Origin: a virus
Length of the DNA: 57,992 bases
Direction: 5' to 3' (one strand)
IMG/VR virus record: IMGVR_UViG_3300031754_000006
Location: 1 to 57,992 of that record
The notes beneath the pieces are model-generated. The model did not search any database, was not told the DNA's origin, and worked only from the letters and a program-made list of their open reading frames with translations. Shown piece by piece: positions 7,885 through 15,502 of the stretch. The stretch's first letter is position 1. Every line of letters starts with the position of its first letter. The position numbers and the translations under genes are program-made.

Positions 7885-9876
7885 CTAGGCTGCGGCTTGC
7901 GGCATCTGTGTTCCTGCCGGGGGCATAAGCTGACTCTGTGGCGGCGGTGCCGGCACGCCCTGCCCAGGCTGCAACGCGCCCTGCTGCGGAGGCGGAGCAG
8001 CGGCCGCTTGTGCCATCGCACTCATCCGCTGCACCTGCCCAAGCCAGCCCCTAAGCAGTTCCAGCGTCTTCTCTGGCATGTTATTGGCCGCCCCGACGCT
8101 GTACTCCTGGATACCCAGCTTCGAGGCCATCGCCAGGTTCATATATGGGTCAGGTATCTGCGCCTTGCCCGTATCGATCATGGCGTCTATCTGCTGCATG
8201 ATCCAGTCCTCAGCCGCCCCCATGAGCGTCTGCACTTGCTGCAGGTCCGGGAAATCAAGCAGCCGCTGCCCTGTTTGCGCATCCACAAACCCGGCCTTAA
8301 TCAGATCCTGGATCGTAGCAAGCTTGCCCTGCGGCGTACTCGGCAGAGACGAAACAGGCGAGCACTTGAGGATATACTCGTCCTCATCCAGCTTGACCGC
8401 TCCCCAGTCGATCGTACGCAGGAACTTAGCACCTGGCATCGAAGCAGCAGCCACAGGCGCGCGCAGCTGATACTTGCCTTCCCGTTCAAAGATGTCCCGC
8501 ACCACATCTATCTGCAGCGCAGTGACATCCATATGCCAGGCTTCGTACTGCTGCCCGGCATACTGAAACCCTTCGTTCTCTATGTCGTGATAGACCCGCT
8601 GCGCTTCGCCAGAGTCGAGCCCGGCCGGCTTCTGCCCCACGGCGGAGAGCTGACTCAACCGCGCAATTTCAAACGCCCTCGCCTTGATTTTCTCGAAGTG
8701 CTCGAAATACTGATCATTCATGGCCGGCGGAGTCAGGAATTGCGGCGTCATGCTCCCCTTAGGGACGTGTAGAATGGTGCCGATCTTGTCCTGAAAGTGC
8801 TGATCCGGCACCGTCCCATTCTCTACGGCGATCCTGAACGCAGCCATGAGCCGGAAAGCACGCTGAAACATTATCAGGAGATGGTTCATCTCCACTTGCG
8901 ACCCGATCAGCTCCTGCGCCAGGCTGATCCCATGCCACCCATATATGCTGGGCTTCCACCGGTAGACTGCAAACGGAAAGCGCTTCTTGCGGTACGGCTC
9001 CCTGAGTAGGACCGCGTTATCAATTACGATCGTGTGCCAGCCATCCTTGGTCGGCTCCCCGTTCGCATCTAGCCCGCTGGGCAAATGCCAGCTCTCTGCC
9101 ACTGCCACCGTATCCGCTACGTACTGGTAACTGCCTCCTAGCTCATCGCGGCTGGAGATATGGCACTGCCTGATCGCGTCTGCCTTCTCCGGGAATGCCT
9201 CTAGCAGCCGCTGCCGATCTATGTTCTTGATCCGATGCATCTGCGTCGGGCAGCCGTAGAACCCATCCACTTCATCCACATACAATTCACTGGGCATCAC
9301 CCGTTCTGTTACGACGCGTCCAGTAACTGGATCCTCGAATACGTGGACGATGCCTTCGTTCAGGATCAGCGCATCACGGAAGTTATCCGGGCCCCGCTCA
9401 TCCATCTTGCATTCGTAGGCCATCCCGTCTGCAAACTGCGTGAGCTTCTTGGCACGCCGCTGCTGCCGATAGTCCCCACCCTGCGTCAGGAACATCGGCC
9501 GGATCTTGTTCTTAGTGATCTTGCTGATCAGCGTATCCGCTACGATCGCAATAACGTTGTACGTCAGCCGTCCGGTCAGGCTCGGGTGGATCGTATGCAG
9601 CCGGTCATAGCTCGCACCGAATGCAGACCCTGGTATCATCCCGCCGTAGAGCCGTGCGCATACTTGCCGCTGCTGCTCGAAAGCCAACTGCATGCGCCGT
9701 ATGTGCTCAACCGTCGCCTTGACTGAGCCTGGTATCTCTTCCTCTTTGAGATCCCACCAGCGCGCAGACGGGAGCGGGCCGTCATAGTCGTTGCGCTTCT
9801 TGCCCTTCTCCACCATCTCGCCCAACGTGCCATTGCCCTTGACGCCCGTCCCCTTGTCCACCCGCTTAATCGCCAT
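7885..9876 (-). CDS. Portal protein
   Basis: 663 aa, within the range for podovirus-type portals. The N-terminal part contains YDRLHTIHPSLTGRLTYNVI and the basic KITKNKIRPMFLT. The central part has SELYVDEVDGFYGCPTQMHR followed by KRFPFAVYRWKPSIYGWHGI and a long helix-rich stretch (AQELIGSQVEMNHLLIMFQ), a typical portal core. The C-terminus is Pro/Gln-rich (residues about 615-663). It would form the dodecameric DNA channel bound by the terminase encoded just upstream. Confidence 0.88.
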   Translation of the reverse strand: MAIKRVDKGTGVKGNGTLGEMVEKGKKRNDYDGPLPSARWWDLKEEEIPGSVKATVEHIRRMQLAFEQQRQVCARLYGGMIPGSAFGASYDRLHTIHPSLTGRLTYNVIAIVADTLISKITKNKIRPMFLTQGGDYRQQRRAKKLTQFADGMAYECKMDERGPDNFRDALILNEGIVHVFEDPVTGRVVTERVMPSELYVDEVDGFYGCPTQMHRIKNIDRQRLLEAFPEKADAIRQCHISSRDELGGSYQYVADTVAVAESWHLPSGLDANGEPTKDGWHTIVIDNAVLLREPYRKKRFPFAVYRWKPSIYGWHGISLAQELIGSQVEMNHLLIMFQRAFRLMAAFRIAVENGTVPDQHFQDKIGTILHVPKGSMTPQFLTPPAMNDQYFEHFEKIKARAFEIARLSQLSAVGQKPAGLDSGEAQRVYHDIENEGFQYAGQQYEAWHMDVTALQIDVVRDIFEREGKYQLRAPVAAASMPGAKFLRTIDWGAVKLDEDEYILKCSPVSSLPSTPQGKLATIQDLIKAGFVDAQTGQRLLDFPDLQQVQTLMGAAEDWIMQQIDAMIDTGKAQIPDPYMNLAMASKLGIQEYSVGAANNMPEKTLELLRGWLGQVQRMSAMAQAAAAPPPQQGALQPGQGVPAPPPQSQLMPPAGTQMPQAAA

Positions 9877-9879
9877 GAC

Positions 9880-10104
9880 TTAGACTTCCTCTTCCTTCGG
9901 CACACCGCCCACTGAGTGGAACAGGATCTCTTCGTCGGAGGGGACGCCCTCCTCCATGGCCTTGGCTATATCAGCCATGACTTTGATATCCGGAGTTGTG
10001 GCCTGGGGCTCAAACTCCATTTCTAGCCCCGAACACACAATCCGCCTGATGCCATGCTTCCGGCAGATCGGCGCGAGCGCCTCGATAAGGTCCACGTCTG
10101 TCAC
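9880..10104 (-). CDS. Hypothetical small acidic protein
   Basis: 74 aa, GTG start overlapping the upstream stop (GTGA), with GGAG 8 nt before it. Contains CRKHGIRRIVCSGLEMEFE and an acidic C-terminus ending KEEEV. No family recognised. It is embedded between the zinc-ribbon gene and the portal with 3-4 nt junctions. Confidence 0.55.
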   Translation of the reverse strand: MTDVDLIEALAPICRKHGIRRIVCSGLEMEFEPQATTPDIKVMADIAKAMEEGVPSDEEILFHSVGGVPKEEEV

Positions 10105-10406
10105 CTCTTGATCTCCACTGAGACGCGTCCATCTGCATGGCGCTGGATGCTGGGATTCTTACGCCGCCCGCCGATGCTGCCCTTGCCGATCGTCTTGAGC
10201 TTGCGGGGCGTGTTATGCGTGCCGTTGGGCAGCGTCCACTTGTACGAGACGCCTCCCGCAGTCCGAAAGTTCATGGCCGCTGCGCTAGGCTGCCGCTCCA
10301 TGTCTGCGCCGCACCGACAGAGCACCAAGGCGTTGCGCTCGTCCACGCTGCGCACCATCTCCCAAGCGGAGTCACATGCAGGGCATTTGTATTCGTATAG
10401 AGGCAT
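10101..10406 (-). CDS. FmdB-type zinc-ribbon protein
   Basis: 101 aa. Opens MPLYEYKCPACDSAWEM and continues with CRCGADMERQPS, giving the Cys-x2-Cys...Cys-x-Cys zinc ribbon of the FmdB-like family. The C-terminal half is basic (RKLKTIGKGSIGGRRKNPS). In phages such proteins are frequent near terminase and portal genes; their role is not established. Start and stop overlap the neighbours. Confidence 0.75.
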   Translation of the reverse strand: MPLYEYKCPACDSAWEMVRSVDERNALVLCRCGADMERQPSAAAMNFRTAGGVSYKWTLPNGTHNTPRKLKTIGKGSIGGRRKNPSIQRHADGRVSVEIKR

Positions 10407-10768
10407 CAGCTCTCATCGCAGAGGCAGTCTTCCTCGCTGACCCAGCCGCTGTAATCGGGCTCAGGAGCCTTAAGCGACATGGCCGCGATGCCTGGACCGT
10501 CCTCAGCCCGCAGGGCCTTCACGAGGGCATTTCCGGGCGCTACAAGGTCCTTATACGTATGGCTCGTCTGGCCCTGGTCCTTGACCCACTGGGCAATGAT
10601 GAGCGCAGCTTCCCGCTCGCGGTCCTTGATCCACTGCTCCTGTGCCTTGGCCAGCGCCTGGCCGCTCACGTCACGGCTATAGTCCTGCGGCGCCTGATGG
10701 GCCACGACGATATGACCAGCCATGAATTGCTCTGCCGCTGTCAGGCTTGGATCGATCTTGAACTTCAT
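10406..10768 (-). CDS. Hypothetical protein downstream of terminase
   Basis: 120 aa. The start at 10768 has a good GGGAGG site; an ATG 12 codons earlier overlaps the terminase stop (TAATG) and is an alternative. The sequence is helical and charged (ALAKAQEQWIKDREREAAL) with an acidic Cys-containing end (SEEDCLCDES). No family recognised. Confidence 0.55.
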   Translation of the reverse strand: MKFKIDPSLTAAEQFMAGHIVVAHQAPQDYSRDVSGQALAKAQEQWIKDREREAALIIAQWVKDQGQTSHTYKDLVAPGNALVKALRAEDGPGIAAMSLKAPEPDYSGWVSEEDCLCDES

Positions 10769-10803
10769 AGGGTGCCTCCCTCTGCGCGTGTGATAGCCGG
10801 CCA

Positions 10804-12312
10804 TTACAGTTCAATGCCTCCGCCAAAGTCCCAGGCTCCGATACCCCAGGCGTCTGCATCCTTGTCGTGCTTCTTGGTCTGCACCTCTAGCTGCGTGCGT
10901 TCAAACATCTTCCGTGTCTCAGCTCGCGCCCACTCAGGCGTGCCTGCCCTGGGAGGCTGCACAGGGACAATGGACGTCCAGGCCAAGCACTCACGGTAGG
11001 CGTAGAGCACAGCATCCGCGATATCCGAGTGATACTTGTCCGAGACGACACGGCGCTCAGGGGTGCTCTTATCCCGGTCCCATTCAACAAGCATCGCGTC
11101 CCGAGCAAAGCGGCCCGAGCCCTTGGCCATGAGGTGGCTTGTTCTTAGGGCATCGTTCAGCAGCTCTATATGCGTCTGCTTCTCTGCCTTCTGTGCCGCC
11201 TGGACCGGAAGCTTATGACGGGCTGCTAACTCCTCGGCCACCTTCTTGCCCACGCCGCCCGTGTCCATCACCATGGCCCGAATCTTCTTGGGCCCCAGCC
11301 GCTCGTATATCTCACGCACCTTGGAGGCTAGAGACGTGATGTCTTGCTTGGTGGTGACGTATTCCTCAGTCAGCCAAGTGCGCGGGTCTGCATCGTTCCA
11401 AGCGAGCACCGCGATCGCGTCTGCATCGTCAAAGCCCACGTCGATACCGATGCAGTACCACCAGTTTCCGGTTAGCGTGACAGGCAGCGAGGCAAAGTCG
11501 TTTAGGGCCTCGCTGTAACGGAATACCAGGCTGTTGACGTCGTGGATCCAGCGGCCAAAGAATTCCCGCTGAATGCTGGGCTCGTCTACCGCAACGCCCC
11601 TGCGCCTAAGCACGTCACCCAGAACGGCTGTATGTGTCTTGCCGCCGTTCTTGATCGGGATCCAGGGGTTATCAAAGAACGTCCAGCCGTGATGTGACCA
11701 CTCGGGCGATTGGGTGCATTCGTAGAAGTAGCCGATAGGCACAGCGCCCGGGGTGCCGACTAGCCAGACAGCGCCGTCCAGGTCGATAAGGCTGGGCTCT
11801 ATGACTTGGTCTACCAGCTCTTGAAGCAGCTCGGAGAAGTTCTGAGCTTCGTCCACGATAACGATGCCGCACTTATGGCCGCGCCTCTTCTTGGTCTTCC
11901 GCTCGTCACCTGCGCCGTGGAGTATAACTACCGAGCCATTGGGCAAGCGCAGTGTCAGATCGGAATCGTTGGGCTTGCCACCTAGGTTATGAGTCCGATT
12001 CAAGTTCAGGATAGCGGGCCATACGATCTGCTTTGCGTCGGTGCGGTCCAGGGTCAGATACATGGATACGGACTCTGGCTTACGTAGGGCACTATCGACT
12101 AGGGCGAAGGCACAACCCATGGTTTTGCCTGCACGGCGGCTGCAGACGGCAGTTTTGTAGCGGGCGGAGTCTAAGACAAAGGACCGCTGCGGGCCGAACA
12201 GGAGCACGTCAGGATCGAGCGGAGAAGTGCCATCGCATTCGAGTATAGCGCGCTCTTGGGCTAGCTCTTGCTGGAGCTTATCCAGCCTGGCGGCTGTTGC
12301 TGAATAGCTCAC
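10804..12312 (-). CDS. terL: Terminase large subunit
   Basis: 502 aa. It is the packaging ATPase and nuclease that translocates DNA into the prohead. Walker A is CSRRAGKT (residues 57-64) and Walker B is VIVDEA (151-156). The C-terminal nuclease has IGIDVGFDDADAIAV (Asp291), MVMDTGG (Asp350) and SDKYHSDIADAVLYAY (Asp430/Asp433). The GTG start overlaps the stop of the upstream gene. All motifs are present and correctly spaced. Confidence 0.93.
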   Translation of the reverse strand: MSYSATAARLDKLQQELAQERAILECDGTSPLDPDVLLFGPQRSFVLDSARYKTAVCSRRAGKTMGCAFALVDSALRKPESVSMYLTLDRTDAKQIVWPAILNLNRTHNLGGKPNDSDLTLRLPNGSVVILHGAGDERKTKKRRGHKCGIVIVDEAQNFSELLQELVDQVIEPSLIDLDGAVWLVGTPGAVPIGYFYECTQSPEWSHHGWTFFDNPWIPIKNGGKTHTAVLGDVLRRRGVAVDEPSIQREFFGRWIHDVNSLVFRYSEALNDFASLPVTLTGNWWYCIGIDVGFDDADAIAVLAWNDADPRTWLTEEYVTTKQDITSLASKVREIYERLGPKKIRAMVMDTGGVGKKVAEELAARHKLPVQAAQKAEKQTHIELLNDALRTSHLMAKGSGRFARDAMLVEWDRDKSTPERRVVSDKYHSDIADAVLYAYRECLAWTSIVPVQPPRAGTPEWARAETRKMFERTQLEVQTKKHDKDADAWGIGAWDFGGGIEL

Positions 12313-12614
12313 GCTGGGACGAGGGCCTTATTTGTGCTGGGCGCGGCTACAGGCTGCATCTTCTGCATGCGGAGCTTGGCTAGCTCCTCCTCCATGAATG
12401 CGAGGCGGCGCTCTGTATCCATTTCCTGCATGAGCTGGGAGAGGCAGCGCAGGCCGTATATCCAAACACGGCCACGGTCAGGCTCGATCTTGCCGTGCTC
12501 GACCTTACGGCAAGCGCGGGCTAGGTTACGCTTAACGTCTTCCAGGGTCTGAAGGTTGCCATAGCGCCGTCTGGGCATGACAATCGATGTCTGGGCTGGA
12601 TCGTTAGATGGCAT
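12309..12614 (-). CDS. Hypothetical protein upstream of terL, small-terminase candidate
   Basis: 101 aa; it overlaps terL by 4 nt. A basic helical N-terminal half (LQTLEDVKRNLARACRKVEH) is followed by an oligomerisation-type helix (RRLAFMEEELAKLRMQKMQ). Size, helical content and coupling to terL would suit a small terminase subunit, but no defined family motif is visible. No strong Shine-Dalgarno lies before the start, so the start is uncertain. Confidence 0.5.
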   Translation of the reverse strand: MPSNDPAQTSIVMPRRRYGNLQTLEDVKRNLARACRKVEHGKIEPDRGRVWIYGLRCLSQLMQEMDTERRLAFMEEELAKLRMQKMQPVAAPSTNKALVPA

Positions 12615-12646
12615 CTCGGTTTATTGTGATTCGCGCTACAGATTAT

Positions 12647-12877
12647 CTAAAGGCCGCTCCTATATTCCTTGGCTGGCGGGCTACACTGTTGGTTAAGCTC
12701 GATGACCTTATCGCGGGTGCGGGTTTCGTTGCTCTCTGCCTCTGAGAGTTGAGAGCGACATTTGTTTAGCTCGACCTCAGCAAGGGCAAGATTATGGCGG
12801 AGCATGGCAGCGTTGCTCTTGGCTTCCTTCCATAGGGTCACGGCTGCGGCTAGCTCTTCGAATTGCTCGGGGGTCAT
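12647..12877 (-). CDS. Small coiled-coil protein
   Basis: 76 aa. The ATG at 12877 overlaps the upstream stop (ATGA), which decides the start over an ATG 25 codons earlier. The whole sequence is one predicted helix with heptad character (LRHNLALAEVELNKCRSQL, then SEAESNETRTRDKVIEL). Function unknown. Confidence 0.55.
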   Translation of the reverse strand: MTPEQFEELAAAVTLWKEAKSNAAMLRHNLALAEVELNKCRSQLSEAESNETRTRDKVIELNQQCSPPAKEYRSGL

Positions 12878-13146
12878 GCTTTGGCCGTGGGCTTGGAGGG
12901 CGGGGGCTGCGCTTGAGGCTTGGGTGCCTCTTCGATCTCTACATCGCAGCAAGAGATCTTGTGCCAGGGGACTAGAACGATCTTGGGCTTGCTGTATTCT
13001 GAGAAAGTCACCAAGAGGCCGTGGGTGCTGGCTTCGAGGGCGAGGGCATAGGGGAGGGTAGGGTTGGGGACGAGGGTCATGCCCATACGGCCTCCGAGCT
13101 TGTTAATGCCCTCGCTGAATGTAACGGCTGTGATCTTGAGGCTCAT
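12874..13146 (-). CDS. Hypothetical beta-rich protein
   Basis: 90 aa, start at 13146 overlapping the GNAT gene stop (ATGA). Strand-like segments (MSLKITAVTFSEGINKLGG, LLVTFSEYSKPKIVLVPWHK) are followed by a Pro/Lys tail. The phrase IVLVPWHKISCCDVE resembles small membrane-proximal or RNA-binding phage proteins of unknown role. No family assigned. Confidence 0.5.
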   Translation of the reverse strand: MSLKITAVTFSEGINKLGGRMGMTLVPNPTLPYALALEASTHGLLVTFSEYSKPKIVLVPWHKISCCDVEIEEAPKPQAQPPPSKPTAKA

Positions 13147-13682
13147 TGTGTCTCCATGATCATCCACCCATATGGATCGTGTTGGCTCAGGGGAAATTTC
13201 TCTTCCAACCCGAGCTTAGCGGGGCGCAGAATCACGCCGCCTTGACCGCGCTGAGCTTGGACCGTGAACCACGCCCGGGTTGGGTGCGTGATGGTCACCC
13301 CTGTTAGGTCTAGAGGTAGGCCAGAATGGGCAAGGAGCGCGCGAGCTACTCCCTCCTTGCGAAAGTGAGGCTTGACGTAGCACCAGTGGGCGGCTGGGAT
13401 CTGAGGCTCGAAAACGAAGTAGCCTAGGATCTCGTTTTCGTCGCCGGGCTCATGAGCTACGAGCACGTGGGAGCGGGCGAGCAGGGAGCGGATGATGCGC
13501 TCGTGGCCGCGTTTGTAGATGGGCCAACGGAGGCGGTTAGCCCAGGGGCTCTCTTGCCAGTGAGAGTTGGTCCAGGTTCCTAGAACGAAGTTCAGGTCGC
13601 CTGGGACGGCGGGGCGGATGTGGTGTGGCGCTGAAGGGATATGATGCGGCTCTGAATGGGTACGTGCGGCCTGCGCGGTCAT
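13143..13682 (-). CDS. GNAT-type acetyltransferase-like protein
   Basis: 179 aa. Shows an N-terminal IRPAVPGDLNFVL strand-helix, HVLVAHEPGDENEILGYFVF, and the acetyl-CoA binding motif A, YVKPHFRKEGVARALLAHSG (the R/QxxGxA/G loop). This is the usual GNAT order. The substrate is unknown; phage GNAT-like proteins are common near packaging genes. Its ribosome-binding site sits in the loop of a hairpin (13686-13708). Confidence 0.65.
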   Translation of the reverse strand: MTAQAARTHSEPHHIPSAPHHIRPAVPGDLNFVLGTWTNSHWQESPWANRLRWPIYKRGHERIIRSLLARSHVLVAHEPGDENEILGYFVFEPQIPAAHWCYVKPHFRKEGVARALLAHSGLPLDLTGVTITHPTRAWFTVQAQRGQGGVILRPAKLGLEEKFPLSQHDPYGWMIMETQ

Positions 13683-13685
13683 CGT

Positions 13686-13708
13686 CTCGGTAGCTCCTAC
13701 CTACCGAG
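13686..13708 (-). promoter_or_regulatory. Hairpin presenting the Shine-Dalgarno of the GNAT gene
   Basis: On the minus strand a perfect 8-bp stem (CTCGGTAG/CTACCGAG) encloses a 7-nt loop, GTAGGAG, that contains the AGGAG site. The ATG follows 3 nt after the stem. If folded, the site would be displayed in the loop and brought close to the start codon. Confidence 0.5.
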
Positions 13709-13718
13709 GGTTAGGCCC

Positions 13719-14231
13719 TTATCCGCCTCTAGGCATCACGCTGGAGGTCTTGGGCAGGGACGCCATGACACGGGCTGCGTTGATGGCTAGACGTATGCGC
13801 TTGATCGTTGTCGTGAGACGCATGGCTATCTGTTGGTTGGAGAGCCCCTGTGCGTGCAGGTTCAGGATATTGCGGTTCAGGATGGGGAGGCGGTCGAATT
13901 GGGGGGAGCATTGGAAGTGCTCCATGCGGCGGTAATACTCTGCGCGGTAGTCACTCACGCGCATCTGTCCTGGGGCCGGTTCGGGAACCTCGGGGGATAG
14001 CGAGGCGGCAGCCATCTCTAGGGACTTCGCATCCCCGTCGATACATACGGACTCGCCTTGACGGATATGCTTTGTAATGCGACCCCCCTGTATCAGTATC
14101 CGGGCGGGGCTGAAACTGAATCCGGCTATCACCCCGGCTTGACGTAGACTCTCAAGTGTATCAGCTAAGGTGTCTGGGGCAATGGCGCGTTCTAGGGGCT
14201 CTGCTTGGAGGACCATCACGCCGTTGCCCAT
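13719..14231 (-). CDS. Helix-turn-helix protein upstream of packaging genes
   Basis: 170 aa. The start at 14231 has GAGG before it; an ATG 22 codons earlier would run into a terminator hairpin. The C-terminal region, ILNLHAQGLSNQQIAMRLTT followed by IKRIRLAINAARVM, is a LuxR/sigma-like helix-turn-helix. The N-terminal half is mixed alpha/beta. It opens the transcription segment after the terminator at 14257-14311 and could be a late-gene regulator or a small terminase subunit. Confidence 0.6.
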   Translation of the reverse strand: MGNGVMVLQAEPLERAIAPDTLADTLESLRQAGVIAGFSFSPARILIQGGRITKHIRQGESVCIDGDAKSLEMAAASLSPEVPEPAPGQMRVSDYRAEYYRRMEHFQCSPQFDRLPILNRNILNLHAQGLSNQQIAMRLTTTIKRIRLAINAARVMASLPKTSSVMPRGG

Positions 14232-14256
14232 ATGCACCTCACTCGACACCCTGTGA

Positions 14257-14311
14257 CAAAAAGCCCCTGGCCAAGGGCTAGGCTGGTAGCCTAGCACCGT
14301 GGAAGGGGCTT
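14257..14311 (-). terminator. Rho-independent terminator (minus strand)
   Basis: Read on the minus strand, AAGCCCC pairs with GGGGCTT and is followed by further T residues (GGGGCTTTTT). An inner perfect hairpin (CTAGGCT-ACC-AGCCTAG) lies between the arms. It ends the transcript of the 150-aa gene and separates it from the helix-turn-helix gene. Confidence 0.6.
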
Positions 14312-14340
14312 GTCACGTGTAACGGGGGTGTGTGAGTGTC

Positions 14341-14793
14341 TTACGCCTGCGCCTGAACGGGCTGCTCGTCGGGCAGGGGCTGGCCGTCCGTGAAGACGGC
14401 ATTGAGCCCGAACCGAGCGACCACCTCAGCCTTATTCGCGCACTTCGTTGCCTCCAGGACAAAATCAGGCACGCGCTTTGCCTCCTGGCTGGCAGTCCAA
14501 ACGCTAACCTTTGCACTCGGACGGCTGCGCTTGCGCGGCGCCTTTGCGGTCGGCTTGGGCTGAGGCGAAAACGGCTTTGCCGTAGCCACGTGACCGTTAC
14601 TCGTGCCGTTGGTACCGTTGCTGGCCGCCTGAGGCGCGGAAGGCACGCCCTTAGTAATCAACTCGTGCAGCTCGGCCCCCAGCTCCTGCCGGAAGCGCTC
14701 CACGATTTCTGCCTGCACTGCCTGCGCCTTGACCACGATCGCCTTGAAATCGGCCACCAGCTCTGCGCGCGTCTTAATCAGCTTGTTCGCCAT
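14341..14793 (-). CDS. Putative nucleoid-associated-like DNA-binding protein
   Basis: 150 aa, start at 14793 with AAAGGAGAT upstream. Residues about 1-50 form a helical oligomerisation segment (RAELVADFKAIVVKAQAVQA). A Ser/Thr/Pro linker carries a strongly basic AT-hook-like stretch (KAPRKRSRPSAK). The C-terminal part includes EATKCANKAEVVARFGLNAV. This coil, basic linker and compact end recall H-NS-like proteins, but no family motif is certain. It is the first gene after the pentamer array and has its own promoter-like sequence. Confidence 0.5.
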   Translation of the reverse strand: MANKLIKTRAELVADFKAIVVKAQAVQAEIVERFRQELGAELHELITKGVPSAPQAASNGTNGTSNGHVATAKPFSPQPKPTAKAPRKRSRPSAKVSVWTASQEAKRVPDFVLEATKCANKAEVVARFGLNAVFTDGQPLPDEQPVQAQA

Positions 14794-14831
14794 TCGGGAT
14801 CTCCTTTGTTGGTTGTTAGACCCGAAGGCTA

Positions 14832-14859
14832 TGTATATACCGTCCATTGTATTTGTAAA
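14832..14859 (-). promoter_or_regulatory. Sigma70-like promoter
   Basis: On the minus strand TTTACA and TATACA are separated by 16 nt, close to the -35/-10 consensus. It lies between the hairpin that ends the array and the start of the 150-aa gene, giving a leader of about 35 nt with a good ribosome-binding site. Confidence 0.5.
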
Positions 14860-14895
14860 GCCCCTTACACATGTGCAGTACCATATGTAAGGGGC
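14860..14895 (-). other. Long hairpin at the 3' end of array 1
   Basis: A 10-bp perfect stem (GCCCCTTACA/TGTAAGGGGC) with a 16-nt loop. It follows the last pentamer of the array in the direction of transcription. On the minus strand CTTTAC follows the stem, a sequence also seen after the hairpin that follows array 2. It could be a terminator with a poor T tract, an RNA end-protecting structure or a processing site. Confidence 0.55.
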
Positions 14896-15295
14896 GCCTT
14901 GCTTTACTCGCCCTTGCACGTCCGCTCCGGGCCTTGCCTGCCTTGCCCATCCCCGCTTTACCACCCCTGACCTTGCCTGACCTCACCTGACCTTGCCTGC
15001 TGCGTTTAGCCTGTCCCTACCAAGCCAACCCAAGCCGGGCCAAGCCTGCTCTGCTACGCCTGTCCTTGCCCCTCCAGACCTTTCCTTACGCTGCCTGCCT
15101 TGCCTGCACTACCACGCCGATCCATGCCTAGCCGATCCGCGCCTTGCCTGCTCTGCCGTCCCGAGTTTGGCCGTTCCATTCTCGGCTCTGCCTGCATTGC
15201 CAGCCCTGTCCAAGCCTCTCCACTCACAGCCTCGCCTGCTTAGCCCAGCCTATCCGTACCTAACCGATCTCGACTTTGCCTGCCTTGCCCCACTG
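14896..15295 (-). repeat. Degenerate pentamer array 1 (NNNGG units with GCAGG hinges)
   Basis: About 400 nt without a gene. On the minus strand the sequence is a run of pentamers ending in GG. GCAGG occurs nine times, preceded by a 4-nt spacer (CTAA, CAAT, CAGA, CAAG and similar). In plus coordinates the hinges (CCTGC) are at 14937, 14996, 15045, 15094, 15103, 15147, 15191, 15235 and 15279. Distances are 59, 49, 49, 9, 44, 44, 44, 44, every one 5n+4. It begins right after the stop of the DUF433 gene and ends at a hairpin. Period 5 and stops in all frames exclude a protein-coding reading. Function unknown. Confidence 0.9.
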
Positions 15296-15502
15296 CTAGG
15301 GCTCACGGATCATCTGCATGGTTGTCCACGCTGCCAGTGAGCCTTCTATGTCTTCACGCGTCAGAGCCGGGTAATCCTCTAGGAGGGTTTCTATCGACTC
15401 TCCCTTGCGAAGCCTCCTGGCCACAAACTCCAAATGGATACGGGTCCCCTCAAAGACTGGCTCACCTCCCTGCACCTTCGGATTACATACTATCGCCTTC
15501 AT
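15296..15502 (-). CDS. DUF433-family antitoxin-like protein
   Basis: 68 aa, full length for the family. KVQGGEPVFEGTRIHLEFV and the C-terminal LTREDIEGSLAAWTTMQ helix are the signature of the DUF433 (VapB45-like) fold, a small winged helix-turn-helix usually paired with a PIN toxin. No PIN gene is next to it, so it is an orphan and may act as a regulator. Its stop codon forms the first bases of the array-1 leader. Confidence 0.75.
   Translation of the reverse strand: MKAIVCNPKVQGGEPVFEGTRIHLEFVARRLRKGESIETLLEDYPALTREDIEGSLAAWTTMQMIREP

Noticed and set aside
14896-15295. CRISPR array or iteron origin as explanation for the arrays
   Set aside because: No constant repeat of 20 nt or more and no constant spacer length; only GG of each pentamer and the hinge are constant. 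An origin role is not excluded but is not shown.
14993-15340. 115-aa Pro/Leu-rich reading on the plus strand across array 1
   Set aside because: Composition follows the CCNNN periodicity, period 5 not 3, no ribosome-binding site, and it runs against the local direction of transcription.
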